Translations under genes and position numbers: made by a program
Assembly: GCA_902617895.1 (NCBI GenBank)
Contig: CACMYJ010000006.1
Coordinates: 25,128-89,127, forward strand
DNA: 64,000 bases
Direction of reading: 5' to 3'
Origin: an uncultured Pelagibacteraceae bacterium
GTDB taxonomy: Bacteria > Pseudomonadota > Alphaproteobacteria > Pelagibacterales > Pelagibacteraceae
Shown here: positions 42,999 through 52,940 of the stretch, piece after piece
Position numbering within the stretch: the first letter of the stretch is position 1
How the letters are laid out: each line of letters starts with the position of its first letter
Notes under the pieces: generated by a model
Databases searched by the model: none
The model's input: the letters and a program-made list of their open reading frames with translations, nothing else
What the model was told of the DNA's origin: nothing

Positions 42999-44501
42999 TT
43001 AAAAAATCCCTTTTTTATTATTTTTCTTTAAATATTTTTTGTTAACTTCGATATTTAATTTATTTAGACTTCCTTTTTTTAATTTTTTTAAATTTTGTAC
43101 AGTTTTTAAAAATCTATCACTTTCTTTTTTAGATAATATTTTATTAGTTAAAGTTAAAAATTTCTTAATATAATCTTTTCTTTGAAAAGGTCTCGCTCCG
43201 TATGGATGTGCATCAGCTCTCTCTAATTCTTCAGATATTTTTTTTCTGTTATTTAAAGTAACGACAACTTTTGCTCCAAATGATTTCTTTTTTGGATCTG
43301 GATGATGATATTTTTTAGTCCATTTTTTATCTTCATGTGTTGTTATAGATTTCCATATTTTTATAGTACTTTTTCTATTGGCTCTTGATTTTGTATATGA
43401 TCTTACATGATGCCAGTCCGCATCCTCTAAGGCAACTGCAAATATATACATTATCGAATGGTCTAATGTTTCTCTAGATGCATTAGGATCCATCTTTTGT
43501 GGATCATTTGCACCAGTTCCTATGACGTAATGTGTATGGTGGCTGGTATAGATATCTATTTTTTTTATATTTTTTAAATCTGAAATTCTTTTATTTAATT
43601 TTTTACCTATATCTATTAATGCCTGAGCTTGATATTCTGCTGAATATTCTTTTGTGTACGTTTCTAGGATAGCTTTTTTTGGCTCATTTTTTTTTGGCAA
43701 TGGCACATTATATTTTGCATTTTTTCCATCTAATATTCTTGCAATTACACTGTCTTCTCCCTCATAAACAGGACTAGGAGCTCCTTCACCTCTCATAGCT
43801 CTATCAACTGCTTCAATTGCTAATTTACCTGCATGTGCCGGTGCATAAGCTTTCCAGCTTGAAATTTCACCTTTTCTAGATTGTCGAGTAGAAATAGTTA
43901 CATGAAGGGCTTGTTGAACAGCTTGATATATGGTTTCTGTATTTAATTTTAACATTGAACCTATGCCTGCAGCCACACTTGGTCCTAAATGAGCAATATG
44001 GTCAATTTTATGTTTGTGAAGACAAATTCCTTTAACTAAATTAACTTGAACTTCATAAGCTGTAATAATTCCTCTTAGAAGGTCTGCTCCACTTTTTTTA
44101 AGCTTTTCACCAACAGCTAATATAGGAGGAATATTATCACCTGGATGGCTATAATCAGCTGCCAAAAAAGTATCGTGAAAATCTAATTCTCTAACAGCAG
44201 TCCCATTTGCCCACGCTGCCCATTCAGCATCAAATTTCATTACAGAATTAATACCAAATATGGTTGAGCCTGATTTTCTTAAATGACCTTTGGCCATTTC
44301 TCTAGCCGATATCACTGGTTTTCTGTTTAATGATGCGATAGCAACAGATGCATTATCAATAATTCTATTAATTGACATTTCAATTGCATCATTATTTAAT
44401 TTTGCTTTATCAGATGCAATTTCTGCAATTTTCCATGCGAGCTGTTTCTTCTTTGGAAGATTGATTTTTGATGGATATACTCTAACTGTGTTTAACAACA
44501 A
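42999..44501 (-). CDS. prpD: 2-methylcitrate dehydratase
   Basis: This 500-residue MmgE/PrpD family protein dehydrates 2-methylcitrate, completing the cycle with prpB and prp[27 protein letters not shown] and [15 protein letters not shown] helices are typical. The start is TTG at 44501, supported by an AAGGAG ribosome-binding site (44507-44512 on the minus strand) five bases away; no ATG fits better. Being first in the operon, its weak start codon may limit the pathway. Confidence 0.92.
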   Translation of the reverse strand: MLLNTVRVYPSKINLPKKKQLAWKIAEIASDKAKLNNDAIEMSINRIIDNASVAIASLNRKPVISAREMAKGHLRKSGSTIFGINSVMKFDAEWAAWANGTAVRELDFHDTFLAADYSHPGDNIPPILAVGEKLKKSGADLLRGIITAYEVQVNLVKGICLHKHKIDHIAHLGPSVAAGIGSMLKLNTETIYQAVQQALHVTISTRQSRKGEISSWKAYAPAHAGKLAIEAVDRAMRGEGAPSPVYEGEDSVIARILDGKNAKYNVPLPKKNEPKKAILETYTKEYSAEYQAQALIDIGKKLNKRISDLKNIKKIDIYTSHHTHYVIGTGANDPQKMDPNASRETLDHSIMYIFAVALEDADWHHVRSYTKSRANRKSTIKIWKSITTHEDKKWTKKYHHPDPKKKSFGAKVVVTLNNRKKISEELERADAHPYGARPFQRKDYIKKFLTLTNKILSKKESDRFLKTVQNLKKLKKGSLNKLNIEVNKKYLKKNNKKGIF

Positions 44502-44555
44502 AATAACTCCTTACTTATAATTTTTGTTTTAATAGTTAAAATAAATTAATCAATA

Positions 44556-45236
44556 TTAAAGATATTTAGAGATAATTTTATCAATATCTATAAAGTCTTT
44601 TATTAAGTGATTATGATAAATTTCATCAATTTTTTTTTCTGTATATCCATCCTCTAACAAAATCATTGGAATTTCAGCTGCTTTAGCAGCATTAGCATCT
44701 GACTCACTGTCTCCAATCATAATTGATTTATTTATATCACCATCAAGAATTTCTATAATCGTCGTTATATGTCTTGGATCAGGTTTGCAATAGGTGAATG
44801 TATTATAGCCTGCAACATATTCAAAATAATCATAAATTCCGATTTTTTTTAAAAGATCAACAGCCAAATGCTCTGTTTTATTTGTACATACAGCCATAGA
44901 TATATTTTTTTTTTTACACCACTTTAAAAAATCTTTTACACCACTAACCAAGGTACTCTCATTTAATATATTTTTGCTATAATACGAAATAAATTCATCA
45001 GTCATTTCATTTTTAATTTTTTCGTTAATAGAACTTAATTCTTTTTTTGCTTGGCTCCAAATTGATCTTCCAATCATTGCACCCGCACCATGACCGACGG
45101 CACTTTTTAACTCATCTAATGATTTGCTTGGATAACCAAACTTCTTCATTACATGATTATGTGCAAGCATTAAATCTGGGGCAGTATCAACAAGTGTTCC
45201 ATCCAGATCAAATATAACAGTAAATTTTTGAGTCAT
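44556..45236 (-). CDS. gph: Phosphoglycolate phosphatase-like HAD hydrolase
   Basis: This 226-residue HAD phosphatase has the motif I loop FDLDGTLVDT (D10, D12), motif II in AVCTNKTE, and motif III/IV in CKPDPRH and MIGDSESDANAAK. The helical cap with VGHGAGAMIGRS resembles Gph, which clears 2-phosphoglycolate from DNA repair or oxygenation side-reactions. It is divergent from the glmU-like gene by 67 bases. Confidence 0.88.
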   Translation of the reverse strand: MTQKFTVIFDLDGTLVDTAPDLMLAHNHVMKKFGYPSKSLDELKSAVGHGAGAMIGRSIWSQAKKELSSINEKIKNEMTDEFISYYSKNILNESTLVSGVKDFLKWCKKKNISMAVCTNKTEHLAVDLLKKIGIYDYFEYVAGYNTFTYCKPDPRHITTIIEILDGDINKSIMIGDSESDANAAKAAEIPMILLEDGYTEKKIDEIYHNHLIKDFIDIDKIISKYL

Positions 45237-45303
45237 TTAAAAGTATTATTAAGAAATAAATTGTGAATTAATTAAACTAATACTCAAATATATAAAAATA
45301 TCA

Positions 45304-45924
45304 ATGGAACAAATTTATTTAAAAAATATTCAATCTAAGCTTAGAAACAAATTTTTAAAAAAAGGTGTAAAAATGATAGCACCCGAAACTGTTTTTTTTT
45401 CTAAAAATACAAAAATAGGTAAAAATGTAACTATAGAGCCATACGTTGTTATTTCCGACAAAGTATCAATAGGAAATAATGTAAAAATATTATCTTTCTC
45501 TCATTTAGAAGGTGTAAAAATTGAAAACAACATTAGTATTGGACCCTATGCAAGGTTAAGACCAGGAACAATTCTTAAATCGGGAACAAAGGTTGGAAAC
45601 TTTGTTGAAGTTAAAAAAAGTTTAATAGGAAATAATTCAAAACTAAACCATTTATCATATGTTGGAGACTCTAAAATAGGTAAGAGAGTAAATATTGGCG
45701 CAGGAACAATAACATGTAATTATGATGGAATAAAAAAAAGCAAAACAATAATCAACGATGATGCATTTATCGGGTCTAATTCATCTTTAGTTGCTCCTAT
45801 CAAGCTGGAAAAAAAAAGTGTAATTGGTGCTGGGTCAGTTATAACTAAAAAAGTTTCTAAAAAAGCACTAGCCCTAACCAGAGCTGAGCAGATTGAAATT
45901 AAAAATTATAGAAGAAAAAAATAA
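45304..45924 (+). CDS. Free-standing GlmU C-terminal (glucosamine-1-phosphate acetyltransferase) domain
   Basis: This 206-residue protein corresponds to only the left-handed beta-helix half of GlmU. It begins with the linker helix (LKNIQSKLRNKFLKKGVKMIAPETVFF) cut here to key residues, then hexapeptide repeats, then the acetyltransferase signatures ARLRPGT, GNFVEVKKS, KLNHLSYVGDS and NIGAGTITCNYDG. The N-terminal uridylyltransferase half is missing, and no nucleotidyltransferase lies nearby. It probably acetylates glucosamine 1-phosphate using acetyl-CoA, and the next gene, glmS, supplies the precursor. It ends directly against glmS (TAAATG). Confidence 0.88.
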   Translation: MEQIYLKNIQSKLRNKFLKKGVKMIAPETVFFSKNTKIGKNVTIEPYVVISDKVSIGNNVKILSFSHLEGVKIENNISIGPYARLRPGTILKSGTKVGNFVEVKKSLIGNNSKLNHLSYVGDSKIGKRVNIGAGTITCNYDGIKKSKTIINDDAFIGSNSSLVAPIKLEKKSVIGAGSVITKKVSKKALALTRAEQIEIKNYRRKK

Positions 45925-47745
45925 ATGTGTGGAATAGTTGGAATAATTAGTTCTAAAGAGGTTACTGGAAGAATATTAAACTCATTAAAGAAACTTGAAT
46001 ATCGTGGGTACGACTCTGCCGGGATTGCTACATTAGTTGAAGGAAATATTAATGAAGTCAAATGCGAGGGTAGGGTTGAAGTATTAGAAAAAGATATTAC
46101 TAAATTTAATTTAAAAGGTGACATTGGTATAGGACATGTGAGGTGGGCAACGCACGGAAAACCAAGTAAAATTAATGCTCATCCACACTCATCTGAGCAT
46201 GTATCGGTAGTACATAATGGAATTATTGAAAATTCAACGATATTAAAAAAGTTTTTAGAAAAAAAAGGTTATGAATTTAAATCACAAACAGACACTGAAG
46301 TAATAGCTCATTTAGTTACTGAATATTTAAAAAAAAACTCAATAAAAGATACAATAATAAAGGTTTTAAAAAAACTTCATGGTAGCTTTGCGCTAGGAAT
46401 AATATTTAAAGCTCAAAGTAATCTTATGGTAGGCGCGAAAAGAGGATCTCCATTAGCTGTAGGTTATGGTCCAAACGAAAATTATATTGGTTCTGACTCA
46501 TATGCGCTTAAATCTATGACTAATAAAATTTCTTATTTAGATGATGGAGAATTTTGTATTGTTAAAAAGGATCAAATTGAATTTTTTGATACTGAGGGCA
46601 CCAAAATAAATAAAAAAGTGATGAATTTATCCAAAGATGAAATTGACTATGATAAAGGTGATTACAAATATTTTATGGAGAAGGAAATTGACGAACAGCC
46701 ATCAACAATTACTGCTTGTATAAATGAGTACATTGATAAGCATAACAAGCAAATCAATATTTATAATTTCCCTTGGAAAATGAGCTCAATTGACTCAGTA
46801 ATGTTAATAGGTTGTGGAACGGCTTTTCACTCGTGTTTGATGGCAAAATACTGGATGGAGCAAAATACCAATTTAGATGTCAGTACTGATATAGCCTCTG
46901 AATTTAGATATCGAAAAGTTAAATTTAAAAAAAACTGCCTTTATATTGTTGTTTCACAGTCTGGAGAAACAGCTGATACTCACGCAGCTTTAGAATTATG
47001 TAAAAGAAACAAAATGAAAACTTGTGCAATTGTCAATGTTATAGAAAGCTCAATAGCAAGAGATGCTGATTTAGTGTTACCAATCTATTGTGGACAAGAA
47101 GTTGGCGTTGCTTCAACTAAGGCATTTATTGGTCAGATGTTAGTTTTGTATATTTTATCAACTAAAATTTCTTTTGATCAGAAATGTATTTCTCGAAAAG
47201 AATATCAAGCAAAGATAGATAATTTACTAATATTATCTAGTGCTGCAAAAAAAACATTAAAACTAGATCAAAAAATTTTAAATGTTGGCAAAACTTTTGC
47301 TTATGCAAAAGGTTCAATGTTTTTAGGAAGAGGTTATTCTTTTCCTATTGCTTTAGAGGGAGCACTAAAACTTAAAGAATTAGCATATGTTCACGCTGAG
47401 GGTTACCCAGCTGGAGAAATGAAGCATGGTCCATTAGCTCTTATTGAAGAAGGAATGCCTGTTGTGGTTTTAGCTCCAAGAGATGAACATTACAAAAAAA
47501 CAATTTCAAATATGCAAGAGGTAATTGCTAGAGGTGCAAAAGTTTTATTAATAACTAACAATAATAAAGATGAAGTAATCTCAGAAAATATTTGGGAAAA
47601 GATTGAAGTGGATCAGCTCGATGATGAATTAATTCCTTTTTTAATGACTATCCCTCTTCAAAAACTTGCTTTTTATTCAGCTTTGGAAAAAGGCTATGAT
47701 ATAGATAAACCCAGAAATTTAGCAAAATCTGTCACTGTTGAATAA
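45925..47745 (+). CDS. glmS: Glutamine--fructose-6-phosphate aminotransferase
   Basis: This 606-residue enzyme makes glucosamine 6-phosphate, the entry step to peptidoglycan and lipopolysaccharide. The N-terminal glutaminase domain opens with the nucleophile C2 (MCGIVGIIS) and has GIGHVRWATHG. Two SIS sugar-isomerase domains follow, with SQSGETADTHAAL and the C-terminal KPRNLAKSVTVE. The full length and intact motifs argue for the essential housekeeping enzyme. It is co-transcribed with the GlmU-like acetyltransferase gene. Confidence 0.96.
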   Translation: MCGIVGIISSKEVTGRILNSLKKLEYRGYDSAGIATLVEGNINEVKCEGRVEVLEKDITKFNLKGDIGIGHVRWATHGKPSKINAHPHSSEHVSVVHNGIIENSTILKKFLEKKGYEFKSQTDTEVIAHLVTEYLKKNSIKDTIIKVLKKLHGSFALGIIFKAQSNLMVGAKRGSPLAVGYGPNENYIGSDSYALKSMTNKISYLDDGEFCIVKKDQIEFFDTEGTKINKKVMNLSKDEIDYDKGDYKYFMEKEIDEQPSTITACINEYIDKHNKQINIYNFPWKMSSIDSVMLIGCGTAFHSCLMAKYWMEQNTNLDVSTDIASEFRYRKVKFKKNCLYIVVSQSGETADTHAALELCKRNKMKTCAIVNVIESSIARDADLVLPIYCGQEVGVASTKAFIGQMLVLYILSTKISFDQKCISRKEYQAKIDNLLILSSAAKKTLKLDQKILNVGKTFAYAKGSMFLGRGYSFPIALEGALKLKELAYVHAEGYPAGEMKHGPLALIEEGMPVVVLAPRDEHYKKTISNMQEVIARGAKVLLITNNNKDEVISENIWEKIEVDQLDDELIPFLMTIPLQKLAFYSALEKGYDIDKPRNLAKSVTVE

Positions 47746-47780
47746 TATATAAACTCTGCTAGAACACTTGTAGGTTGAAT

Positions 47781-49160
47781 ATGAAAAAATGGAAATTAAA
47801 TAGTTGGAAAAATTATCCAGTAAAACACATTCCTGTGTACAAAGATCAGGATGAACTAAACATAGTGTTGAGTAAATTAAAAAACTTTCCACCATTAGTT
47901 TTTGCAGGTGAGACAAGACACCTTAAAGATCAGCTAGCAAATGTGGTTGATGGAAAAGCTTTCCTTCTTCAAGGTGGTGATTGTGCTGAAAGTTTTGCAG
48001 AATTTCATCCTGATAATATAAGAGATTATTTTAAATTAATGTTACAGATGTCTTTAGTACTTACCTACTCAGCATCTTTACCAGTTGTAAAACTTGGAAG
48101 AATTGCTGGACAATTTTCCAAACCTAGAAGTGCACCAACAGAAAAAATTGGAGATATTGAGCTACCTAGTTATTTAGGAGATAATATTAATTCTATTGAA
48201 TTTACTGAAAAAGGAAGAGCTTATGATCCAAAAAGATTATTTAGAGCTTATTCACAATCTGCGTCAACCATAAATTTATTGAGAGCATTCTCTAATGGTG
48301 GTTTTGCTGATTTAAAAAATGTTCATATGTGGAATTTAGGTTACATAAAATCCGCAACACAAGCTAAAAAATTCAAGGAATTAGAAGATAAAATTGCTGA
48401 TGCTCTAGCGTTCATGGAAGCTTGTGGTATCACATCTGACTTTAATAGAAGGCTATACACTGTTAATTTCTGGACATCACATGAGGCTTTACATTTACCA
48501 TTTGAAGAAGCTATGACTAGAATAGACTCAACAACTGGTGAATATCATGATACCTCAGCACATTTCGTTTGGATTGGAGATAGAACCAGACAAATTGATG
48601 GAGGACATGTAGAATTTTGCAAAGGAATTGAGAATCCAATTGGAATTAAATGTGGACCAACTTCTAAGCCAGAGGAAATTGCTAAAATTTGTGAATTAAT
48701 TAATCCTAAAAATGAAAAAGGAAAAATTACTTTAATTTCCAGATTTGGTCATGATCAAGTAGAAAAATATTTACCAAAACTTATAAGAGGAATTAAAAAA
48801 GAAGGACTTAATGTTATTTGGTCATGTGACCCAATGCATGGTAATACAATTAAATCAACAACTGGATTTAAAACAAGACCTTTTAATAATGTCTTAAATG
48901 AGGTTAAAAATGTATTTGGCGTACATCAAAGTGAGGGTTCTTATGCCGGTGGGCTCCATATCGAGATGACTGGACAAAATGTGACAGAATGCACAGGTGG
49001 AGCGCAGAAAATATCAGACACTGATTTATCAAGTAGATATCACACACAATGTGACCCAAGACTTAATGCAAGTCAAGCCCTTGAGTTGGCTTTTTTAATA
49101 TCAGACGAGATTAAAAAGAATACCTTGTATGCTAAAAACGGTATTAGAGCGGCATCTTAA
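47781..49160 (+). CDS. Class II 3-deoxy-7-phosphoheptulonate (DAHP) synthase
   Basis: This protein has 459 residues from the ATG at 47781 (a TTG two codons earlier is less likely). It catalyses the first step of aromatic amino-acid synthesis from PEP and erythrose 4-phosphate. The plant-type (class II) signatures are clear: FAGETRHLKDQLA, LLQGGDCAESFAEF, RIAGQFSKPRS, VWIGDRTRQ, RFGHDQVEKYLP and EMTGQNVTECTGGA. Class II enzymes are typical of SAR11 and many alphaproteobacteria. Confidence 0.95.
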   Translation: MKKWKLNSWKNYPVKHIPVYKDQDELNIVLSKLKNFPPLVFAGETRHLKDQLANVVDGKAFLLQGGDCAESFAEFHPDNIRDYFKLMLQMSLVLTYSASLPVVKLGRIAGQFSKPRSAPTEKIGDIELPSYLGDNINSIEFTEKGRAYDPKRLFRAYSQSASTINLLRAFSNGGFADLKNVHMWNLGYIKSATQAKKFKELEDKIADALAFMEACGITSDFNRRLYTVNFWTSHEALHLPFEEAMTRIDSTTGEYHDTSAHFVWIGDRTRQIDGGHVEFCKGIENPIGIKCGPTSKPEEIAKICELINPKNEKGKITLISRFGHDQVEKYLPKLIRGIKKEGLNVIWSCDPMHGNTIKSTTGFKTRPFNNVLNEVKNVFGVHQSEGSYAGGLHIEMTGQNVTECTGGAQKISDTDLSSRYHTQCDPRLNASQALELAFLISDEIKKNTLYAKNGIRAAS

Positions 49161-49197
49161 TCATTTAATTTTTTAAATTAATTATTATATTTCAACT

Positions 49198-49935
49198 ATG
49201 GATCCGAACCAAAAAGTAACATTCATCAAAGACTGGATATTGAATTATGTTAATTCAATGCCAAAAAAAGCCGAGTCATTGGTAATTGGAATATCAGGTG
49301 GAATAGACTCTTCTGTTTCAAGCACGTTAAGTGCAATGACAGGACTTAAAACTATTGTTTTATCTATGCCTATAAAACAAAAAAGTGCACAACATGATTT
49401 AAGTTTAAAGCATCAAGAGTGGTTAAAACAAAATTTCAAAAATGTTGTAGGTATTACAGTTGAGCTTGATAGCCTTTTTTCTACATTTGAAAGTACTTTA
49501 AAAGATTTTAATAGTTTGCATGGAATGGCAAACTCTAGAGCAAGATTAAGAATGACTACTCTTTACCAGGTTGCTGCAGCAAATAATGGAATAGTGGTTG
49601 GTACAGGAAATAAAGTTGAAGACTTTGGTGTAGGTTTTTACACAAAGTACGGTGATGGTGGAGTTGATATATCACCAATAGCTGATTGTAATAAAACAGA
49701 AGTTTGGCAATTAGGTAAAGAGTTAAAAATTTTGCAAGAGATCATAGATGCTCCCCCAACTGATGGTTTATGGGACGACGGAAGAACTGATGAAGGCCAA
49801 TTGGGTTTAAGTTATAAAGAACTTGAAGAAGCAATGGAAAATGAAAATTCTAAAAATAGAGAAAAATATATCCAAATAAGAAACGCAAATTTGCATAAAA
49901 TGGATCCTATTCCAGTTTGCAAGATTCCTAACTAA
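49198..49935 (+). CDS. nadE: NAD synthetase (ammonia-dependent)
   Basis: This 245-residue enzyme makes NAD from nicotinate adenine dinucleotide with ATP and ammonia. The P-loop-like SGGIDSSVSS (33-42), NSRARLRMTTLY and GTGNKVEDFGVGFYTKYGDGGVDI are diagnostic. It lacks the glutaminase domain found in the longer form, so it uses free ammonia or a partner. It is followed by a small hairpin and cysS. Confidence 0.93.
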   Translation: MDPNQKVTFIKDWILNYVNSMPKKAESLVIGISGGIDSSVSSTLSAMTGLKTIVLSMPIKQKSAQHDLSLKHQEWLKQNFKNVVGITVELDSLFSTFESTLKDFNSLHGMANSRARLRMTTLYQVAAANNGIVVGTGNKVEDFGVGFYTKYGDGGVDISPIADCNKTEVWQLGKELKILQEIIDAPPTDGLWDDGRTDEGQLGLSYKELEEAMENENSKNREKYIQIRNANLHKMDPIPVCKIPN

Positions 49936-49939
49936 TCAA

Positions 49940-49957
49940 ATAGATTCACAAATCTAT
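49940..49957 (+). other. Small hairpin between nadE and cysS
   Basis: ATAGATT (49940-49946) and AATCTAT (49951-49957) form a 7-bp stem with a four-base loop, five bases after the nadE stop. It is AT-rich and lacks a T-run, so it is a weak transcript-end or spacer structure at most. Confidence 0.35.
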
Positions 49958-49980
49958 AATTTAAGTATATTCCTTGAAAA

Positions 49981-51342
49981 ATGAATAAAGATATTTTTTT
50001 AACAAATAGCTACGGTGGAAAAAAAGAAAAATTCCAACCAATTGATGAAAATAGTATCAGAATGTACGTTTGTGGCCCAACAGTTTATGATGATCCACAT
50101 ATAGGTAATGCAAGACCATTAGTTGTATTTGATTTACTTTTTAAAGTCCTAAAGTGCAAATACGGTAATGACAAAGTTACATATGTAAGAAACATTACTG
50201 ATATTGATGATAAAATAATTCAATCTGCCAAAGAGAAAAATATTTCAATTAAAGATCTAACCAATAAAATTAATAACAATTTTCAAGAAGATTGTAATTA
50301 TCTTATTTGTGAAAAACCTAGCTTTCAACCTAAAGCAACAGAAAATATTAAAGAGATGATAGAGATGATCAGTAATTTAATTGATAAGGGTTTCGCATAT
50401 GAAAGTGAGAACCATATCTATTTTGAGGTTAATAAATTTAAAGATTATGGAAAATTATCTAATAAAAAAATAGATGATTTAATATCAGGATCTAGAGTAG
50501 AGGTATCAAGTAATAAGAAAAATGCTGAAGATTTTGTATTATGGAAACCCTCAAACGAAGATGAGCCAAGTTGGACATCACCTTGGGGAAAGGGTAGACC
50601 AGGCTGGCATTTAGAATGTTCAGCAATGTCAAAAAAATATCTCGGAGATAAATTTGATATTCATGGAGGGGGCAGAGATCTATTATTTCCACACCACGAA
50701 AATGAAATTGCACAATCATGTTGCGCAAATGGAACTAAGGCTTTTTCTAATTATTGGGTTCATAATGGATTTATTACGCAATCAAATGAAAAAATGTCTA
50801 AATCACAAGGTAATATTTTAAAAATAAAAGATTTTAAAAAAAATGTTAATGGTCAAGTTTTAAGATTGTCTCTAATCAGTTCACATTATAGACAGTCATT
50901 GGATTGGAATGATAAACTTTTAGAGGAAAGTCAGAAAACAATCGATAAATGGTACAAAAGCTATATTAAATTAGATGAACCTAAATTAATCTCTGATGAT
51001 GCTCTTCATCCTTTGTACGATGATTTAAATACACCAAAATATATAGCTAATCTCCATAAGCTATATGAAAAATCACAATCAGGAACTCTAGAAGATAAAA
51101 AAGAGTTTGTGGCAGCATGTAATTTTGTAGGACTACTAAATGAAACAAAAGAAGAATGGAATAATTTTAAAAAATATAAATCCACTTTAAGTAATGAGTT
51201 AATTGAATTAAAAATTAAAGAGCGAAACAAGGCAAGAGATGATAAAAATTACGAATTAGCTGATAAAATCCGTAATGAGCTTTTGGAAAAAGGAGTTCAA
51301 ATAGAGGATAAAGATGGTAAAACCTCGTGGAAATTTAAATAA
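49981..51342 (+). CDS. cysS: Cysteinyl-tRNA synthetase
   Basis: This 453-residue class I synthetase has the zinc ligand and signature in YVCGPTVYDDPHIGNARP (C31, HIGN 40-43), GWHLECSAMS, GGGRDLLFPHHENEIAQS and the KMSKS loop (KMSKSQGN, about residue 269). The anticodon-binding C-terminus is present with RNKARDDKNYELADKIR. It overlaps cimA by one base (TAATG). Confidence 0.96.
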   Translation: MNKDIFLTNSYGGKKEKFQPIDENSIRMYVCGPTVYDDPHIGNARPLVVFDLLFKVLKCKYGNDKVTYVRNITDIDDKIIQSAKEKNISIKDLTNKINNNFQEDCNYLICEKPSFQPKATENIKEMIEMISNLIDKGFAYESENHIYFEVNKFKDYGKLSNKKIDDLISGSRVEVSSNKKNAEDFVLWKPSNEDEPSWTSPWGKGRPGWHLECSAMSKKYLGDKFDIHGGGRDLLFPHHENEIAQSCCANGTKAFSNYWVHNGFITQSNEKMSKSQGNILKIKDFKKNVNGQVLRLSLISSHYRQSLDWNDKLLEESQKTIDKWYKSYIKLDEPKLISDDALHPLYDDLNTPKYIANLHKLYEKSQSGTLEDKKEFVAACNFVGLLNETKEEWNNFKKYKSTLSNELIELKIKERNKARDDKNYELADKIRNELLEKGVQIEDKDGKTSWKFK

Positions 51343-52940
51343 TGTCAGACAAAATATATATTTTTGATACTACTTTACGTGATGGAGCGCAGACTCAAGG
51401 AGTTGATTTTTCTTTAGATGATAAAGAAAAAATCTCAGTAGCATTAGATAATCTAGGAGTAGACTATATTGAAGGTGGTTGGCCAGGAGCAAATCCAACA
51501 GATACAGAATTTTTTAATAAAAAACATAATTTTAACAACTCCATATTGACAGCTTTTGGAATGACTAAAAAGTCTGATCATAGTGCAGAAAATGATCCAA
51601 TGATTTCATCATTAATAAATTCTAAGGCAAATTCAATTTGCTTGTTTGGAAAATCATGGGATTTCCATGTTGATGTTGCTTTGGGTATATCAAAAGAGCA
51701 AAATTTAAAAAATATTAGCGAAAGTGCAAAACATATTATTAATTCTGGAAAAGAATTTATGTTTGACGCTGAACATTTTTTTGACGGTTATAAATCTAAC
51801 AAAGAATATGCGTTAAGTTGTATTAAATCTGCATTTGACCAAGGAGCGAGGTGGATTGTTCTTTGCGATACTAATGGAGGAACATTGCCTCATGAAATAT
51901 CTAAAATAGTTGCAGATGTGTCAAAACATATACCAGGCAAAAATTTAGGTATTCACGCACACAACGATACGGAAAATGCCGTTGCTAATTCATTAATTGC
52001 AATTCAAGCTGGTGTTAGACAAGTGCAGGGAACTATTAATGGTTTAGGAGAAAGATGTGGCAATGCTAATTTAATGTCACTTATTCCATCTTTATATTTA
52101 AAACACGAATTTTCTAGCAATTATAAAATAAATATAAATGAAGAGAATATTAAACATCTTACACAATGCTCTAGATTATTAGATGAAATTTTAAATAGAA
52201 AACCTAATAAACATTTACCTTATGTTGGGGCTGCAGCATTTTCACATAAAGGTGGGATGCATGTTTCTGCAGTACAAAAGGACCCAAAAACTTATGAACA
52301 CATTGATCCCAAAGAAGTTGGAAATACAAGAAATATTGTTGTTTCAGATCAAGCTGGGCAATCAAATATTTTGTCTAGATTAGAAACTATAGGAATTGGA
52401 ATAGAAAAAAATGATCCAAAAATAAAACAACTCTTAGAAGAGGTTAAAGGAAGAGAATTTATTGGTTATAGTTATGATGGCGCAGATGCTTCGTTTGAAT
52501 TATTAGCTAGAAGAATAGTAGGAAAAATTCCAAGGTATTTAATCATTAAAGCTTACGATGTATCTGTTAAGAAAAATTCATCTGGAGAAATCATTTCATC
52601 AGCTAAAGCTGAATTAGAAGTCGATGGGGAAACAATTGTTTGTGAGGGTGAGGGTAATGGCCCAGTAAATGCTCTTGATAATGCAATTAGAAACAATATA
52701 AAAAAGATTTCTAAATATTCTGATTATCTTAAAGATTTAAGATTAGTTGATTATAAAGTAAGAATATTAAATACAGGAACAGAAGCTGTAACTAGAGTTT
52801 CAATTGAAAGTACAGATTCCAAAGGTAAGAATTGGTTTACAATAGGTGTATCACCAAATATTATTGATGCTTCATTTAAAGCATTAATAGATAGTCTTGA
52901 TTATAAGTTATTTAAAGATAATGCACCAGCAAGTGCTTAA
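51342..52940 (+). CDS. cimA: Citramalate synthase
   Basis: This 532-residue enzyme of the LeuA/CimA family forms (R)-citramalate from pyruvate and acetyl-CoA for isoleucine synthesis. DTTLRDGAQTQGVDFSLDDK and DYIEGGWPGANPTD are the CimA-type opening. HAHNDTENAVANS is the metal site. The C-terminal regulatory domain (about 400-520) allows isoleucine feedback. The downstream genes are not part of the pathway. It overlaps the methyltransferase gene by one base. Confidence 0.93.
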   Translation: MSDKIYIFDTTLRDGAQTQGVDFSLDDKEKISVALDNLGVDYIEGGWPGANPTDTEFFNKKHNFNNSILTAFGMTKKSDHSAENDPMISSLINSKANSICLFGKSWDFHVDVALGISKEQNLKNISESAKHIINSGKEFMFDAEHFFDGYKSNKEYALSCIKSAFDQGARWIVLCDTNGGTLPHEISKIVADVSKHIPGKNLGIHAHNDTENAVANSLIAIQAGVRQVQGTINGLGERCGNANLMSLIPSLYLKHEFSSNYKININEENIKHLTQCSRLLDEILNRKPNKHLPYVGAAAFSHKGGMHVSAVQKDPKTYEHIDPKEVGNTRNIVVSDQAGQSNILSRLETIGIGIEKNDPKIKQLLEEVKGREFIGYSYDGADASFELLARRIVGKIPRYLIIKAYDVSVKKNSSGEIISSAKAELEVDGETIVCEGEGNGPVNALDNAIRNNIKKISKYSDYLKDLRLVDYKVRILNTGTEAVTRVSIESTDSKGKNWFTIGVSPNIIDASFKALIDSLDYKLFKDNAPASA

